Of a stretch of 64,000 bases of DNA, positions 62,412 through 64,000 are shown piece by piece. The notes under the pieces were generated by a model, which was not told where the DNA came from, ran no database searches, and saw nothing but the letters and a program-made list of their open reading frames with translations. Numbering within the stretch: position 1 is the first letter of the stretch; every line of letters starts with the position of its first letter. A program made the translations under genes and the position numbers. The DNA is from Bacilli bacterium (lineage in GTDB: Bacteria > Bacillota_I > Bacilli_A > RF39 > UBA660): contig JAFXZI010000004.1 in the NCBI GenBank assembly GCA_017541325.1, positions 1 to 64,000 on the forward strand, given 5' to 3'.

Positions 62412-63293
62412 ATTTTCTAGGTATTTAATAGCAAAACTAGCTGCTACTGCACCATCAGACATAGCTGTAGTTAATTGTCTTATAGTTTTATGTCTACAGT
62501 CTCCTGCAACAAAAATACTACTTTTTATAGTGCTACAATCTTCACTTAATACATAGTTTTGTTCACTAAGTGGTAATAAATCTTTAACAAGATTTGTTTG
62601 AGCATCCATACCTATTGAAATAAACATTCCAGCAATATCTATTTTTCTATCATTATCAAGTACAATACTTTCTAATTCATCTTTTCCAATTATTTCTTTA
62701 ACATTTGCATTATAAATTATTTCAATGTTATCTTTTTCTTTTAAACTATCTAAAAGAACTTTTTCACATTTTAATTTATTTCCTCGATATATTAAATATA
62801 CTTTAGGACAAAGATTAGACATATATAGTGCATTTGTAACAGCGGTATTAGCACCACCAATTACTGCAACATCTTTTCCTTTATAAAATGATCCATCACA
62901 AGACGTACAAAAAGAAATACCTCTTCCAATTAAATTCTCTTCATTAGGAAGTCCTAGTAATCTATATTTTGCTCCAGTTGCAACAATTACAGCACGTGCT
63001 TCGTAACTATCACAATCTGTAATAACTTTATTTGTTTCTCCAGGAATTATTTCTAATACTTCTTCTATTTCAATAGGAAGTCCTAATTCTTCTGCTTGTT
63101 CATAGAAATTATTGGCAAGTTCTACTCCACTAATTGATTTAAATCCTGGAAAATTTTTAACTAAAGGAGATGATGCAATTTGTCCACCTATTGTTTCTTT
63201 TTCAAAAACTACTGTTTTTAAATTTGCTCTTTGGCAGTATATTCCTGCAGTTATTCCTGCAGGACCACCACCAACTATTATTACATCATACAT
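62403..63293 (-). CDS. trxB: Thioredoxin reductase
   Basis: The 296-residue flavoprotein has the FAD site IIVGGGPAGITAGIY, the redox centre SFCTSCDGSFYKGK (CxxC), an NAD(P)H-site VAVIGGANTAVTNA, and the late FAD motif IFVAGDCRHKTIRQLTTAM. It reduces thioredoxin- or glutaredoxin-like proteins with NAD(P)H. It starts 3 bp after the stop of the NrdD-glutaredoxin fusion gene and has no clear ribosome-binding site, so the two are probably translated together and may act as one electron route to the reductase. Confidence 0.93.
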   Translation of the reverse strand: MYDVIIVGGGPAGITAGIYCQRANLKTVVFEKETIGGQIASSPLVKNFPGFKSISGVELANNFYEQAEELGLPIEIEEVLEIIPGETNKVITDCDSYEARAVIVATGAKYRLLGLPNEENLIGRGISFCTSCDGSFYKGKDVAVIGGANTAVTNALYMSNLCPKVYLIYRGNKLKCEKVLLDSLKEKDNIEIIYNANVKEIIGKDELESIVLDNDRKIDIAGMFISIGMDAQTNLVKDLLPLSEQNYVLSEDCSTIKSSIFVAGDCRHKTIRQLTTAMSDGAVAASFAIKYLENNQ

Positions 63294-63296
63294 ATA

Positions 63297-64000
63297 TTAT
63301 TTTTTATGCTCTTCTACATATTTTTTGATGTTAGATAAGTTTGCAATTACTGTAGCTTCTCCTTTTTTAACTTCTACTAAAGTAGGAGCTTGTTTAACAC
63401 CAAATTTCTTTGTTAAGTCTACTTCTTCTTCAGCATCTACAAATGTATATTTAATTTTTGCTTTTTCTAGTAGTTTTTTTGCAGAAGCACAGTTAGGACA
63501 AGTTTTTGTTCCGAAAAGAATTACTTGATCTTTTACTTTTTCTTCTTTCTTTGTCTTTTTCTTATCATGACAACTGCAATCTGGTCCGCAAGTACATTCA
63601 TGTCCTTCTTCTTCACAGTGACATTCATCACCGCAAGTGCATTCTTCTCCTTTATGACATTCACAATGATTTTTTATATCGTATTCTTTACGCATTTCGT
63701 ATTCTTTAGCTTTACCATCATTCCAGTTTTTAACAGGACGATAATATCCAGTAATACGGCTATAAACTTCTGTTTCTTCTCCACATTCAGGACATTTCCA
63801 TACTTCACCATTTATATATCCATGGTTCTTACATACTGAGTAAGTTGGACTCAATGTATAGTATGGTAATTTATAATTTTCAGCAATCTTTCTAACTAAG
63901 TTAGCAGCAGCTTTCCAATCATCTAATCTTTCACCCATAAATGCATGGAATACTGTTCCAGATGTATATAGAGTTTGTAATTCATCTTGAATATCAAGAG
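63297..64000 (-). CDS. nrdD: Anaerobic ribonucleoside-triphosphate reductase C-terminus fused to Cys-rich linker and glutaredoxin-like domain (partial)
   Basis: The frame stays open to the window edge, so only the last 233 or so residues are seen. They begin with QTLYTSGTVFHAFMGERLDDW, then CKNHGY...WKCPECGEET (the NrdD zinc site) and SRITGYYRP, the glycyl-radical region of class III ribonucleotide reductase. A Cys/His-rich stretch (about 10 Cys in CECHKGEECTCG and similar units) follows, then a glutaredoxin/thioredoxin-like domain with TKTCPNCASAKKLL (CPNC) and FGVKQAPTLVEV. NrdD makes dNTPs without oxygen. The fused redox domain and the adjacent trxB suggest thiol-based electron supply. Confidence 0.88.
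   Translation of the reverse strand, partial: LDIQDELQTLYTSGTVFHAFMGERLDDWKAAANLVRKIAENYKLPYYTLSPTYSVCKNHGYINGEVWKCPECGEETEVYSRITGYYRPVKNWNDGKAKEYEMRKEYDIKNHCECHKGEECTCGDECHCEEEGHECTCGPDCSCHDKKKTKKEEKVKDQVILFGTKTCPNCASAKKLLEKAKIKYTFVDAEEEVDLTKKFGVKQAPTLVEVKKGEATVIANLSNIKKYVEEHKK

Noticed and set aside
63297-63938. A complete 213-residue protein starting at the ATG at 63938
   Set aside because: The frame stays open past that ATG to the window edge, and the upstream residues (QTLYTSGTVFHAF) match NrdD, so this is the end of a longer gene.

Overview
The window is very AT-rich DNA from a walled, low-GC Gram-positive bacterium (Bacillota, Bacilli side). A cell-division block (ftsA, ftsZ, ftsK, sepF, divIVA, lspA), wall-polymer genes, and a block with the same order as Bacillus subtilis yrzL-yrrK-yrzB-yrrL-yrrM-yrrN-yrrO point there. 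The standard genetic code fits (TGA is a stop). An uncultured gut Bacilli lineage near Erysipelotrichales/RF39 is my guess from style only, not a taxonomic result.

Layout. 1-14.5 kb, all minus strand: a cell-surface polymer locus. It has an IspD/TarI cytidylyltransferase, an extended SDR, a CsbB-like glycosyltransferase, three CDP-glycerol glycerophosphotransferase-family proteins (one a 1,440-residue transferase-HAD-transferase fusion), a YfhO membrane protein, a PIG-L deacetylase and a membrane-anchored thioredoxin-fold protein. 15.2-23.9 kb: tRNA-Glu, an HD dNTPase, the tRNA U34 hydroxylation/methylation genes trhP2-trhP1-trmR, mltG, yrzB, ruvX, ireB, a rhomboid protease, an RluD-type pseudouridine synthase and lspA. 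24-35.5 kb: rpmB, a two-gene insert bounded by a 34-bp direct repeat, then divIVA, sepF, a HerA-like ATPase, two M16 peptidases, ftsK, ftsZ and ftsA. 35.7-38.6 kb: a compact class II bacteriocin operon with a peptidase-containing ABC exporter, a very short HlyD-like accessory protein and two double-glycine-leader peptides (both absent or mis-started in simple ORF calls). 38.7-39.5 kb: aquaporin and tRNA-Gly.

39.5-51.8 kb: the accessory region. I read it as two related integrative elements in tandem at the 3' end of tRNA-Gly. Each begins with a tRNA-end sequence, a terminator and a small ORF, followed by a nearly identical 22-bp operator/promoter block and a large serine recombinase. Element 1 adds a leader-peptide attenuator, an oriT-like site with a MobV relaxase, a C5 methyltransferase and probable restriction enzyme, an ASCH protein and a 511-residue membrane-anchored protein of unknown function. 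Element 2 carries a second ASCH protein, a nucleoside deoxyribosyltransferase-like protein and a membrane protein. Just past its right end lies an inverted tRNA-Gly fragment and a possible nuclease gene.

51.9-64 kb: zinc-ribbon, DUF2207 and Tim44-like membrane proteins; a 1,527-residue protein with four internal repeats and a C-terminal nucleotidyltransferase domain; a stand-alone E2-type acyltransferase lacking the catalytic His; thioredoxin reductase; and the 3' part of an anaerobic ribonucleotide reductase gene fused to a Cys-rich linker and a glutaredoxin-like domain.

The best candidates for undescribed biology are the tandem elements with shared control sequences, the leader-peptide attenuator on a recombinase, the 1,527-residue protein, and the ASCH-linked cargo genes.
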